Of a DNA stretch of 64,000 nt, positions 47,901 through 60,000 are shown piece after piece; position 1 is the stretch's first letter; every line of letters begins with the position of its first letter. Source of the stretch: Ectocarpus siliculosus (Eukaryota; Sar; Phaeophyceae; Ectocarpales; Ectocarpaceae). The translations under genes were made by a program, and so were the position numbers. The stretch lies in contig FN649735.1 in assembly GCA_000310025.1 (NCBI GenBank), forward strand, positions 403,484-467,483. Reading direction: 5' to 3'. The notes below the pieces were generated by a model. The model was not told where the DNA came from. It searched no databases and saw only the letters and a program-made list of their open reading frames with translations.

Positions 47901-50900
47901 GTGGTATTTGGTCAGCGATGGAGTTGGTAAAGGAAACTCTGGAACCATGAGAGCAAGACGGGGCATTGTCTTGAGAGCAGGATGATGGGATGGTTCAGTT
48001 CATGCAGCAATCATGATGGTTTTATCTCTTCGGGACATGCGCCGAGACTAGTGTCAACACCAGCTTGACGGCCATAAGGGATTCCGCAGACGTGCCGTCA
48101 CCCCCTCCGGTCTTGCTACTGTAGATTCCCAGCTTTGTCGCAAGGATCGGGTGTTGACGTTCGTCTGTGATTTTTCCTCCTGCTGCTTTGATCCGCAGCT
48201 TTGTCGCAAGGGTCGGGTGATGACGCTCGTCTGTGATTTTTGCCTCCTGCTGCTTTGATCCGCAGCGCAACGTTCTACGACGGCAAGCTCAAGGACGGTG
48301 GGAACGTCAGCATGCCGGCTTACTCCCGTGCCTTCCACACGGTGAGAATGAATTGACGGTTTGCGGCGTGTGAAGAAGTTTGATTCCTTCCTATGAAATG
48401 TCCAACGTTCTGTTCCTTCCGGACACGAACACCAAAGTGTGTAGTATCCAGTATTTGACGTCCACACTCCCTCCTGTGAAAAGTTGCATGTCCTTCGTCC
48501 TTTCCGTTCACGATGAGAACGGTTTGTGGCGCGTGTTGAGGTTCCCTCCTTCCTTATGAAGGAGGTGTTGTTCCTTATGTTCCCTGGTGTTCCTTGCTGA
48601 CACGAAACGGTTAACATCAAGCATTTCATAGGAGGGAATTCAAGTCGTTAATGCGCCACAAACCTCTTCATGCAAGCATACTTCATAGGAATGAATAAAA
48701 ATTCGTTTGCAAATCACAATCTCTTCCGTGTTCGGAGGGAACACCGAATATTTCGTAGGAAGGAGTAACGTCGTTCACTTTACACGAAACCTCGTTACTT
48801 CGTTACGACGAAATATTTAGTGTTCCTTCCACACACGGGCCGGATTGTGGTTTGCAAACGAATTTTTATTCATTCCCATAAAGTACGCGGCGACCATGCT
48901 TACATGAAGGGGTGTCGGCGTGTTAACGACGTGCATTCCCTACTATGAAATGTTCGATGTTCCTTCCTTACACGAAACGGTTTGTGGCGTGTTCACGACG
49001 TTCACTCACTCCAATGGGAAATTCGAGGTCTCTTTCTTGAGCGAAACGGTTCGTGGCGTGTTCACGACGTTCAATCCTTCCTATGAAATAGTCGACGTTC
49101 ATCCTTACACCAAGCGGTGGCGACGTGATAACGACATGGACCCCGTCCCATGAAATTTTCGATGTTCTTTTCTGATATGAAATCGAGTATGGCGTGTGAA
49201 AGGCTTTTTTTTTTTCCTGTTGAATATCCGCTGTGCCTTCGTAGACGAAATGGTTTGTGGCGTGTGGACGGCATTGGCTCTCTCCTATTATAGTATGAAA
49301 CCTTCCATGTTTGTTCCTTCCAAGAAACGTTTGTGACGTGAACGACCTTACTTTCATGTGATATTCGGTGTTCCTCCCATAGACGAAGCGGTTTGTGGCG
49401 TGTTGTTGCTGCGGTTGTCTTCACGTTAAGCACCGTTCCATTCTCTCTACGCAGCGCACATTCTTCTGTCCGTACTCGTCCAAAATTTGACGTCGTCGAA
49501 TCCCGTGGGCACAGGCTTGCTTACCCATAAAAAGTTACACTAAATACAGTGGACCCGAGGGGTCCGCAAGTCGATGGGAATCAACGACAGGTATCTCCTC
49601 TAGAACGCTCCGCTCGCCTCTACACGCTATGCGAAGTAGCCATAGACTGGAAGAAAACAACAACAAAAAGAAAAGCAGAGGCAGAGGGCGAAAAAGAGAA
49701 AGACAAGGAGAAATACACGATATACATTTATCCGTATGAAATATTCGACGTTCGTCCTTACACGAAGCGGTTTGCGGTGTGTGAACGATGTGAACTCCTT
49801 CCTATCAAATACATATACTCGATGTTCCTTTTTTGCACGAAACGGTGTGTGATGACTGAACGACGTTCACTCGCTCCTATCAAATGTTCGGTGTTCCTTG
49901 GGCTGCTGGTATTGTTCCTTCCGTATGAATGGACACGGTTTTTTTGTTTCAGCACAATTTAGTTTGTTCTGTGATGCGAACAGCGCCCATTTGATTCCGT
50001 GCTAGTTATCAGTTAGGTTTTTCAGTCGGTGCAGTTTGTCATCGCCGCCAAAAGCTTTCGTTCCGTATCAGCTTGGTTGTCACCTGTGTACGTCATCGTC
50101 AAAGGTCCAGTGCAGATGGTGTTCTCGTTGGTTGGGGTCCGGGTTAGGTGCTGCAAGTGGGTTTTCGTTGCTTTACCGCCCTGAACTCGGCTGAAGCTAA
50201 CGATACGTTCGGCGTTTCTTTGCCAGTGATGTTCTGGTAATGTGTCCGGTATGCCCGCCGGTATACCTCACATATTTGGTATGATGTAGTCGTCCTTTGC
50301 AAATGGAGACCAGCGACGACTGCCTTGTGGCCCACGCGACGAAATAAGCCCCCTGAATGAACGCCGGCCCATGCCCTCCCCCGCTAACGCGGAATTTTCG
50401 CCTGAACCCTTCCTCTGCCCCCCTAATAATCCCGACTGATGCCCACCCAACGCACCCCCCCCGCTCCGGGCCCATTGCCACGTGCATGATTTTTGGATCT
50501 CCCTGTCGACGCGTACGCGCAGCACCCGATCTTCCAGCCGTTCATGTTCTTCGACCTCACTACGGGGGAACAGACGAGGAGGGGAGGGGGCGGCTCTCTC
50601 AGCAACCCCATGGAGGCCATGCTCGCGGTCAACGTGTACGTGACGCTCAAGCGGTCCTTCGGCGGCGTCGGCGAGAGGGGTTCCGGGGACGAGCACGGCA
50701 TCGCGGGGAGGGTCGGCGTGATATCGCCGTACGCGAAGCAGATCAAGGTCCTCAAGGAGAAGTTTGAGGTGTGTATTGTAAAGAGAGAGAGAGAGATGGG
50801 GGAAAGGGGAAAAGTTCGATGTGTGTGTCAGTGGACATTGAGGGAGAGATGAACGAGAAAAGCTCGAGGCGTTTTGCCAGTGTAGAGGGGGGATGAGAGG

Positions 50901-53900
50901 GACGAGAAATGTTGGAGGTGTTGCCAGTGTAAGTAGATAGCGGATGGGAGGAACGAGAAATGTTGAGGCGTGTTGCCAGTGTAGGTAGGTAGCGGATGGG
51001 AGGAACGAGAAATGTTGGAGTTGAAGGTGTGTGCCAAGTGTAGTGAAGGATTGATGGGGAACGAGTTGGGGCAGTGGATCGGGTGTGAGATAGCATGGGT
51101 GTGTCGGGAAATGCACCACCGGTGTTTTGTTTTCCTTTTCCAGGCGATCCCCGTGTAAATTGTTTGATACTTCGGCATTACTTCTCTTTTGAACGAGTAG
51201 CACCGGGGGAATACAATTAGTTCTGTGGTTATTCCACCTTCAGCCAGCCGATTTCCCCCCCCTACCCTCTGTTCCATTCCACGGCACCCCCTTGATCGGA
51301 ACAGGAAAGCCTAGGGCGCGGGTGGCACGAACAGGTGGAGATCAGCACCGTGGACGCCTTCCAGGGGAGGGAGAAGGACGTGATCATCGTATCCACCGTC
51401 CGAGCAGCAGGGTCTCGAGGCATCGGTTTCCTCGCCGATGTGCGGCGGATGAACGTCGCCCTCACGCGCGCCAGACACGGTGAGGATGTTTTTTGTGATT
51501 TTTCACGAGTATGCGGTGTTGTGTGCTTTTCTGGAGAGCCGTGGCATCCCCTCTCTAGGAATTTTGTACAGGGGACTTTCAGACTTGCCTAGTTGGCAAG
51601 GGTGGCGCTATGTGCTTCGTTGATGGAAGAGGCGTCTGTACACAGTTTTCTACGGTATCATATCTTCTATTCTACTGAGTAGTTTTGAAGCACCGCGCGC
51701 AGCGTTACAAGTTTGCCGATGTAGGTACATCGTACGTTTTGTTTCCGTTGTCTTGTGGCCTCACCAAAACCCTCACGAACCCACCGCTGCAACCGCCCGT
51801 GTCTCCCCAGGCCTCTTCGTGGTCGGCTCCGCCGAGGCGCTCTCCGTAAACCCCAAGTGGAAGGAGCTCGCCGACCTGGCCGAGAGCAGGGAGGGGCTCG
51901 TCAAGGTCACAGACCCGAGGTGCGACCTCCTAAGCCTCAAGCCTTACTCCAGATCGGCACCGCCGTCCGGCAACGGTGGCGGTGCCGCCGCTGCCGCTGC
52001 CGGCGCCGGCGGCGCTAGAAACAGCAGGCCTTCTTCTGGTTCTTCAAGGACGCGATCGCCCACGCCGCCGCCGCCGCGACCCAAGTCGAAGCCGCGCCCC
52101 CCCCGCGGGCCGAAACCGGGTTCGTCGCTGGCGAAGTCGGCACCGCGGGGGGCGGGCGCCAACAACGACGACGACAGCCGCAAACCGCCCGCGCCAACGC
52201 TGCTGCCGTTTGCTTCCACGCCGACGGACAGGGGAGGGGCGGGGGCAGGCGATGGGGGGCGTGGTCCGGTAGGAGGGCCCCGGGGTGGAAATGGGAGGCA
52301 GGCAATCTCGCCGCCGCCGGCTGTGGAAGCTTCTGGCAGCGGTGGTGGAGGCGTTCTGACGACGGCGCTTCCTCTCCCGTCATCCGGCGGAGGCTCGCTG
52401 CTGCTCCCGCTGCAGGGAAGCGCGCCAGGAGCTGCCGTCGTCAGCGGTGGTGGTGTCGGTGGTATGGCGACGGCGGGCACGCAGCAGCAGCAGCATCCTC
52501 TCCCGCCGCCGCTGAGGACGGACCGTGCTGTCATGCTCCCGTTCAATGGGGCGGCGGCAGCCGCGGCGCCGACCGTGTCGCCAGACTCAGAGAGCAAAGG
52601 AGCGGCCTCGGAAGTAGGGGGATCGGGGACCGTGTTTTTGCCCCGATCTCCGCGGAGTTCTCCTGCGGCTGGGGAGAGGAGTGGATATGCCGCCGGGACG
52701 AGGGTGATGGTGGATGCTCGTGGCCCCGAATCGGAGAAGGCTGGAGAGGCGGTGCCAGTTCCAACGGCGTTTCGTCCACCGCCACCGCCCCCGAGGTTGG
52801 CGTCGCCAAGATCTGGACCTGAAGCAGTACCACAACAGCAACAGCGGCAGCAGCAGCAGCAAGAACAACAAGGCGGACAGCAGCAGCGACGCTCGCCTCC
52901 ACAACCACCGCGGCAAGTCTCACCGCGGTCGCCGACAACCCCGGCGCTTCCGGAAGCTGTAGGAGCATCGGCAGCAGCAGCAGCAGCCTCGGCAGCGCCG
53001 CAACTGCAGCCCCCGCCCCAGCCGCCCGCTAGGCCGCCTCAAAATAAAAACGACGAATCGATGACAACACCGGCGACGGCGACATCCCCGACAACGAGCA
53101 GCGCTGACCCCCGTCCACGCAGCCCTCGACAGGGCGCGTCGGCCGATCCGCGAGTCGCTGCCAAGGCCAAGCAAGGCTCAACCTCCTGCCTCTCTTTCCC
53201 CCCCAATGGAAAGAAGAAGCCCAAACCTCCCCCCCCCCGGAAAAAGCCGGCGAGCTCCTCTCCCGGAACCGCTAAGGTCGAACCTCTGGCGTCTCCCCCA
53301 TCTACGGGAGTGTCGCCGACCGCCGCCGCCGCCGGTATCAAACCTCGTGATCCCCGACGGCCGAAGCCGCCGCCGTACCCCCGCGGTACCGGAAGCAGTA
53401 CCTTCGAAAAGCCCAAGCAGCAGCCGCTGCCACCGCCGACCAAGGTCGAGGAAACGAATGTAGGGCCTGTGGTCACAGCGTTGCCCCCGCCACCCCCCCC
53501 GCCGCCACCGCCACCGCCACCGCCACCGCCGGTGCTGTCTGCGCAGCGTATGTCACCGCCACCGGTAGTGCCTGCGGCCGTGGCGGCAACAGTGGCGCGA
53601 AGCTCGCCTCCTCCCGAAGCGCCACGCTCGCCTCCACCCCTAGACCCGAGGAAAAGGGAGAGGGGGATTGCGACGGCGGTGGCTGGTGCTGGCATCGGGG
53701 GCGGTGAAGGGGCGGCGGTAGTGGCGGGCGGCGGCGCCAATGCGGTAGTGGAAAGCGAGATTGGCGGCAGTAGGAAGAGGTCGAGAACAGAGTACGGGGA
53801 AGGGGGGACGGATCAGAACCAGATTAACAACAGCAGCAGCAACGTCTTGGGCGCGGAGAACGGGGTCGGCGGCGGCGTCCTTCCGCCAGGCTTGCCCGCA

Positions 53901-54455
53901 ACCGGCCACCCGCAGGCGCAGATCGTCCCTCCCGGGCTTGTTGGCACCGGTGGTCTGGGCTTCGTTCCACATCAGGCCGGTGTCGTGCCGGACAATGCGA
54001 GTGCCCCGGTGAATGGGCCAGGCGGGATGGGGATGGGTTCATGGACGGGGGGCGGCGTGCCGCAAGGAGGTGTCCAACACCCGCCTCCAGCTGCGATGAT
54101 TGTGCGGAGCCCCCAGGGGGGAGGGTTGGTGATGCAATCGCCGCCACCGCCACCGCCTCCCCCCCCGCCGCCGCCACCGCCGCCCGCGGTGATCGTGCAC
54201 GGCCACCCAACTTCGCCTGGTGTGGTGATGATGCAGCAGGGAGGAGGGGCGTTGCAGCACCAGCTTTCACCGGTTGCGGTGCAACAGCAGCCCCCGGCGG
54301 CGGGGTGGCTTCCTTCGAGGGCCCCGGGATGGCAGGAGGAGTCGGCGGGTGGGATGCCTGATGAGATCGAGGAAGGGGTGGAGGAGGGGGGGGAGGAAGA
54401 GGAGGAGGGGGAGGCTGAGAACGACAGCGAAGAAGAGGGGGAGATCGTGCTTTGA
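32994..54455 (+). CDS. Sen1/senataxin-type SF1 helicase, 25 exons, 1808 aa model
   Basis: Sen1 helicases unwind RNA:DNA and act in transcription termination and R-loop removal. Exons: 32994-33053, 34499-34911, 35598-35676, 36194-36294, 36966-37104, 37503-37583, 38555-38692, 39466-39533, 39843-39910, 40126-40220, 41106-41201, 41533-41580, 41655-41767, 42712-42865, 43437-43523, 44073-44156, 44978-45048, 45962-46031, 46428-46561, 46948-47014, 47493-47611, 48266-48341, 50523-50768, 51305-51479, 51811-54455. Motifs: I GPPGTGKTT (380-388), Ia TAPSNVAVD (423-431), II VVDEAAQ (683-689), [13 protein letters not shown] (710-719), [11 protein letters not shown] (747-755), [11 protein letters not shown] (885-894), [13 protein letters not shown] (918-928). 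STLNSSGLP before motif II and [17 protein letters not shown] after motif IV favour Sen1 over UPF1 or IGHMBP2. Residues after about 975 form a Pro/Gly/Ala/Gln-rich tail ending in an acidic run (EEEGEIVL). Introns 2 and 21 need GC donors. Exons 7, 11 and 12 have the least certain edges. Confidence 0.9.
38692..38850 (+). repeat. GAGA/GATA microsatellite right after exon 7 donor
   Basis: Imperfect GA, GATA and GACA repeats begin at the donor of helicase exon 7 (gtgagagagaga). They lie in intron 7. Confidence 0.9.
39215..39440 (+). repeat. Degenerate C-rich repeat in helicase intron 7
   Basis: Repeated words cattgttc, gtgttcccc and atgtccccccgc recur every 35-50 bases upstream of exon 8, giving an unusually C/T-rich 3' intron end. 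Confidence 0.5.
40845..41095 (+). repeat. (CCCAT)n-like minisatellite in helicase intron 10
   Basis: Many catcccatccc and ccgtcccgtcc words, with interruptions, fill the last part of intron 10. Confidence 0.8.
41312..41450 (+). repeat. Duplicated exon-like segment in helicase intron 11
   Basis: Two copies of a 40-base segment (about 41315-41356 and 41401-41443) share tgccggtgarcac and gcratcctcatcga. The first can be read as [13 protein letters not shown] after an AG, but neither copy keeps the frame between exons 11 and 12. They may be decayed or alternative exons. Confidence 0.5.
47780..47905 (+). repeat. About 30-base tandem repeat in helicase intron 21
   Basis: About four units with agtgacgngccaacgggtaag-type sequence. 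Confidence 0.75.
48131..48265 (+). repeat. 67-base tandem duplication of the exon 22 acceptor
   Basis: Two near-identical 67-base units both end in tgctgctttgatccgcag, giving equivalent acceptors ending at 48198 and 48265. Only the second keeps the reading frame into [12 protein letters not shown]. Confidence 0.9.
48350..49960 (+). repeat. Degenerate satellite-like array filling helicase intron 22
   Basis: About 1.6 kb of diverged units of roughly 70-80 bases. Shared words are cgaaacggtttgtggcgtg, cacgacgttcactcc, tcctatgaaatgttcg and gttccttcctta. It makes this the longest intron of the gene (2.2 kb). No conserved protein is encoded. Confidence 0.75.
50830..51060 (+). repeat. About 62-base tandem repeat in helicase intron 23
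   Basis: Three to four units with ggaacgagaaatgttg, gttgccagtgtag and gtagcggatggga words. Confidence 0.8.
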
Positions 54456-55948
54456 GGCTTTGGCTGAATGGTTAATGTGAATCGATCGAGATTGCTTGTG
54501 CTATACTGTCCTGAAAACCCAGCTTGTTGCCTGGAGCCCTCTTTCATACCTCTGACTAGATTGACCCTCGAGGCCAGTGTTGTCTGCCTGTTCATGATCG
54601 GGCGAGATTGATCACTCGTTTCCAGTGACTGCGCTTGTTTCTTGCGCGTTCTCTTGATCTTGTGGTGTTCCTGTATGTTTTGTTTTGGTGACGATTTCAG
54701 TGGTGCAGGCCATCGATTGAATCGATTGCTCGGCGCCCAGTGGCGTAGTCCAGGTGGTGTGAATACGTAGTGCGATTAAGTGTCAACGCACCAGACACAA
54801 CGTTGATGTGACCCTCCCCCCCCACAGGATTGGCGTATCTTAGCCTCGACATGTGGTGCTCCCCAAGTCTTGGTCCAGTGGTTGTTGTTTCACTTTATGG
54901 AATACAACGATCTTGTCTCAGCACGTTCATCTACAACGCCTCTTCTTGTGCATTGATGTTGTGAGTACCTTCTTGATGTGCTCTGTGCCGTGGCGGCAAT
55001 CAATTTCGGTCCTTCGACCACCAATATGATGGCCGTAACGTGCATGGTTCTTCTATAGGAGTAGCGAAAAATGCGTTCACTGCTGTCGTAGGTGTTTCGT
55101 GGTTGACGGGCGGCGCCCAAGGGTCTGCCGTCCGTCGCATATGTCCGACCCTGCAGGGCAAGATTTGATGACGTTCTGTATGTCTCCTATCGCGATGGGG
55201 AAGCAAGAGGCTAGCTATATGCTTTGACGCCCACGACTCGTTGTAGGCATACGCTCCCGTCGGGCATGGTAGTTTTCTGTCATGCGTTGTCGGCATGGCC
55301 ACCTACTTGGGTGTAGAGCAAGGTGGATTTGTCGAGCGCAAGGTGTGATAGGTGTGTGACATATAGATATGTGTGTGCTTTGTTGTTCTGAGAAGCTGCA
55401 AGTGTTCCGTGGTGGAACGCTTCATGCACAAGGTGTGGTGGCGGGCGCACATGGCGTGCCTCGTGTTGGACCAGTCTCGTCTGAGCTCAACCTGCAAAGA
55501 TGAGCGATCGCCTTTAGCTATTGCCGCCCAATAATCAGATGTCTGATTCTCTTTCCATGTCCTTTGTGACGAGTGTATTTACCTCCTTCTCAGTCCCGGG
55601 GGCGATATAACGCTGGCCATCATTCTCGTTACCTCCAAGTATGCTGAGGAGCGTGGAGACTGGAACGGTTTTTGTTGTGAAGTCATCAACCGCACATCTA
55701 GATGCCGGTGCTTTTGGTGCTGGCCTTCGGGCATGCGCGTGGTGATGGTGCGTGAGTCACACAGCTATTACGTGCATGCGCGTAGACGATCTTGTTTGAT
55801 CACACTCTGCAGCTCGGCGGCTGTGAGAACAGTACCGCAATCTTGTCACTACCCCCCGGGCCTTCCAATAACGCGGTCGTTTCCGTTTCCCGAAAAGAGT
55901 ATTTATCGATTGAACGTTCGGTCTAGCTTTGCAGCATGGGAAAAAGAT
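54456..55948. other. Helicase 3' flank, no gene seen
   Basis: Presumed 3' UTR and intergenic sequence after the helicase stop. No conserved exon or notable repeat was recognised. Confidence 0.4.
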
Positions 55949-56461
55949 TCACACAACATGTCGGAACTCCTCCCAAACGAACAACGCCGCAGGAACGCCA
56001 GACACACCTCCAGTATACAACTGGTAGCCAGAGGTCAGGCTGAGGTACTGCAGGTTGGGCACCGAATACAACCTGGGAGGGGGGGGGGCAAGTATTCCTG
56101 CATCTTGAGGAGTGGCGATATTCCAACTGACTCGGCGCCGGCTGGCAGCATTGACCAAACATACGTTCGAGGCCAATCCCGGCCTCCCAACCTCCCCGTC
56201 AACCCTTGGGAGGTTCTGATCCGTGCACGACCTACACCTCTGCCCTGCAGTGATCATACTTATGTCATCAGACGGTGCGGTGGGAAGCATTCCGCTGAAC
56301 AATGCAGCTGGAAGCCCGCTCTCGCAAGTGAATACATAAACTTCCGTCGTGGCGGCAGCACCATTGTTGCTTTTCTCTGGAGCAGAGAGCAACGAATGAA
56401 CACGTGCGCATTGGTAGACGCCATTCCATGAGGACGAACGCTCTGGAAATTGTACGAGCAT
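55949..56461 (-). CDS. Leucine-rich-repeat-like exon fragments (gene or pseudogene)
   Basis: On the minus strand a C/T-rich acceptor (cccccccctcccag, near 56075) precedes an exon reading LYSVPNLQYLSLTSGYQLYT and GGVSGVPAALF, ending near 55953. The pattern L-x-x-L-x-x-L-x-L with a following VPxxLF is that of a leucine-rich repeat. Upstream in the same frame is ESGLPAALFSGMLP, similar to the LPxxLFxG ends of such repeats. No start codon, further repeats or domain were found, so this may be a relic or an internal piece of a larger gene. LRR proteins mediate protein binding; nothing more specific can be said. Confidence 0.35.
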   Translation of the reverse strand: MLVQFPERSSSWNGVYQCARVHSLLSAPEKSNNGAAATTEVYVFTCESGLPAALFSGMLPTAPSDDISMITAGQRCRSCTDQNLPRVDGEVGRPGLASNVCLVNAASRRRVSWNIATPQDAGILAPPPPRLYSVPNLQYLSLTSGYQLYTGGVSGVPAALFVWEEFRHVV

Positions 56462-57033
56462 GCCCGCATGCCCCCCGCCGATTTCGGACAGCAGTGATGT
56501 GACAGGATGCGGATGAATTATCCGTCTTCCCGAACCGGCACATTTTGAGACGGCGGACCAAAAATTGCACCATCAGCAGTGGCGGGAGAGGATCAGGAAC
56601 ACACATCAATGCATCTTGGCCCGGAGGATCTTGCAATCGCAGCACCAGGTAAGAAGGGGAACAGGTGCTACACACACCCGGGAGGGATAATGGGGGGAGA
56701 AGATGCAACAGCATCGTGTGCAATTCTCGCTCTCTCTCTCCTTGTCTAGCCTCCAATACAAACGCAGAAACCGGATGCATGCGGAGCATCATTGCAGCAG
56801 GTGCCTCCTTATCCGTAAAGGCCAGGCCAGGCTAGGCTGCGGTGCACGCGTCGTTTAGTCCAGTGAAAAGGGGGGGCGGCACAGGTGCTTCGCATACTGC
56901 TCAGCGCATGACTTTCACATGGATCCATCATCATGAAGGTATTTTGCTCTTTCTGCGTCCGTCCCTGGCTTCCCGCCCTTTCGCAGCCGCATTTTTCCCG
57001 TTGTTCGGAGATCTCAACAACCCGTCCGCCAGC

Positions 57034-60000
57034 ATGGATGCGGTGGATCCAATCTTTGCTCTGGCAGCGGTGAACCCGCTTCTTGCTGCTGTGGTCCTTC
57101 CTGTGTACTTCGCCCTCTCAGTCTGGAGCACGCACCGAGTGGTATATTTTCTGCTCACCTGGAGGTAAGAGCAAAGCGCCAGTACACAGAGCGCGCCCGC
57201 ACTGTACTGCTGTACAGTAGAAACTTGGCCGAAAATACCACCAAACCTCGGAACTTGAGCACCGTTTTTGAGCTACGAACTGCTGTAGGTCAAGAACAAT
57301 CGCACTAAAAAAAACACATGTACTGGTAGTTCGGAGCATGATCCTAGGAACAAAGAAGCCCGCCCTTGGTGAAAGCTAAAGGTTTGAAGTGCGGGCGCGT
57401 TCTGTATTGTTGTAGAGGACGAGGGACTTCGGCCCACCGTACGGTAAAACTACCCTACTCAGCTGCAGACTGACCCACCAGTCGGCATGTAACCAGCGGA
57501 TGATGGTGTATTGTACGTAAAAACTGAAACACGTGTGTTCGCGTTTTTTCTTCCCGCATGATGCTGCTTGTTTCCAGCGCCACGCAGACTGCCAAGAGGT
57601 GCGACCGCTGGGCACAAGAGTGCGAAGCCACGCCGGCCTCCTCCTGGTGGCAGCGCCGTGTCGTACCGTTCATTTTTCCTTCACAGAAACACCGGTCGAG
57701 GTTCTGCAGAGATGTCGAGAAGTTCGAGGCTTGCCCAAAGTACGTGCAAGAACTCCGTCTCATCGCCACACCTGCGACCGCCGGCGGGGATGCCACGCCT
57801 ACGCCTGCTCGTGCGTTCAGCTCGATCACCAACGAGCACCACAACGGCAAGGGAGATTCCCACCGTTGTTCCGTTTTTCTCGGGACCATCAGGAAAGGGA
57901 CCGCAAGGGCATGGAGAGAAATTCGCGCTGCCGCCAAGCGTGTGGGGGCCGTTGCGAAGTGCGCGTGGAGCGAGACGAGGGAAAAGGTTTACTTCGCCGT
58001 GCTCAAGAAAACTGGCATTGAGCGAAAAGTCGGCGGCAGCAGCTGCAGCGTTGTCGGTGGGCACTCACCCGCCCAGCCCCGCAAGGCTCCCAGCGACGAA
58101 GACAGGGTTCTGGCCGCACAGAGAACCCTACGGGGGTCCGACACAACGAGCGCTGTGCGGCTGGCGTTCGGCCTCAACACGGTGTTTTTCGTAGTCGCGG
58201 GTCTTCGGTTCTATCTGCGAAAATCCAGAGGGGGGCGTTTGCGTTCCCGTGAATGGCATCGGCGTTGGCGGCGGTGGCAACAGCGGGGGAACGGTGGCAA
58301 CCGCACGGGAGTCGTGGTTCATGGAGATGCAGACAACAACAACAACAGCAGCGGCGGCAGCACAGCGGGAAACTCGGTAGGAATGGGGCGGGGTTGGGGG
58401 GAAATGGGGTGTCAAATTTCTAATCTGTCTTTGGTCGGACGAAACCAATATCCGTCAAGGAAGGTGGGAGGGTGAACGGACACATACAGTACACCCAGTT
58501 GTTTGCTTTTGCGCGTCGTCAGTTGACGGAGGTGATATTGGGAAAATCATTAACTGCTGACGAGAGATTCCAGCAGGCCGACTGACGGCCTGTATCTTTG
58601 CTCCTGGGAAGATCATACCCCGCTTCACGCCTCCCTCCTGCTTGAACGGGGTCCAGTGTGATTAACAGTACAGAAATGCCAACAACAAATAGAATAACAC
58701 ATGGAAATGCTTTAGACTACCTCTTCCCGTTTGTTGCTCTTCTCCTGATGTCTGAGACTACATAGCGGAGGATCGGAAAAAGACAACGTATTGCCTCTGC
58801 GCGTTTATCCGTCCACCTTGATCGGGCTGGAAACGAAATACGATCAAGAAAAAGTGCCAAATGGCTGAACATGCGGCACCTGGGCTTCAGTCAACCTCCA
58901 AACCGTTCCATTTCCTATCTATCAGGCAAATATTTACTTCTGCTGGGCAACCGTCCTTCCAACCCGATTCCCCTCCTCCAATTCGTTTGCTCCATTTCTT
59001 AGCCCCTGCAATCTCGGGATAGCGTTGCTTCACCGAGTTGGCGACTGCGAGCGAGGGAGCCGTGTCTAGCTTGGAGAGACTGGGACGATTTATCTTTGAA
59101 GGTTTTCTTGGCAGAGGAGGTGAGTGAAGTTTGAACTTTGAAGATTTGCCACTATCATTCAAATATTTACGCTAAAGAAAAAACAGCAACCCACATTCCC
59201 ACAAAGCGGTTGACGAGCGGAGGTGAGTGAGTGACGTGATGAAATGTGTGATAGTCATCCTCTTGGTTCGTAAGTTATCGTTGGCATCGCCCGTGATCAA
59301 CTCTATATGATACAAAAGAAGGCTCTCGAGCCTACCCCAGTTGTCCCTACTCGCATTACGCTCTCTGGGGCAAGCAACAACGTATCAGCTGTGTCGTGTT
59401 TTAGCGATGGAGGTGTTTTGAGTGCAGTAGACATTCTTCGCAGCGGAATGGATGTAGTGGCACTGAAGTCGCCCCCGACCGCGCTTGTCGGGATGCGAGG
59501 CCATTGGTGTAACGACTACGACGGTGTGCGTTTACATCATAATACGAGTACATGATTACAGTCCATCCTTGGCCTCTTAACAAGGAGAGAGACCATTGTG
59601 CGCGCGGGATTTCCGCAAAGTTTGAGTCGATAAAGCTGTTGGCTCACTGAAAAAATCAGCCCAAACAACGGCTACGGTGGGCATGGTCAGGTTTAGCCGT
59701 GTAGATAGGACAACCTGAGTGATACGCGTGTTTGGTTCATCTTTCTGTGGACGGCTTTCTGACATTTTCTCCCTCCGCACAGGCCCGTACGTCGAGACAC
59801 CCTGTGAAATGGCGGCGGCAGGTGGAGGAGTTCTACCACCGAGCGGCGTTGCCAACACTGGCCCGGCAGTGGAACGTGCCGTTTCTGAGCAAGGTGAGCG
59901 GTTCCGTGGATGCATGATGTGTGCCTCAACAAGCGGTAGAGAGCGAACTATACTGGACACGCGCTGGAAGCGCGACCAATCCGTAGGGTAGGAGGTTTCG

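Noticed and set aside
48350-49960. CRISPR-like array
   Set aside because: Units are diverged, lack identical repeats with unique spacers, and lie in an intron of a eukaryotic gene.
51944-54595. Several long minus-strand open frames over the helicase tail
   Set aside because: High GC and triplet bias of the sense exon open the other frames. The sense frame joins in phase to the helicase core; the antisense frames have no homology.
58887-59162. Minus-strand open frame (about 91 codons) inside a PX gene intron
   Set aside because: It looks somewhat protein-like (QRYPEIAGAKKWSKRIGG) but matches no family I know, has no splice context, and sits antisense in an intron.
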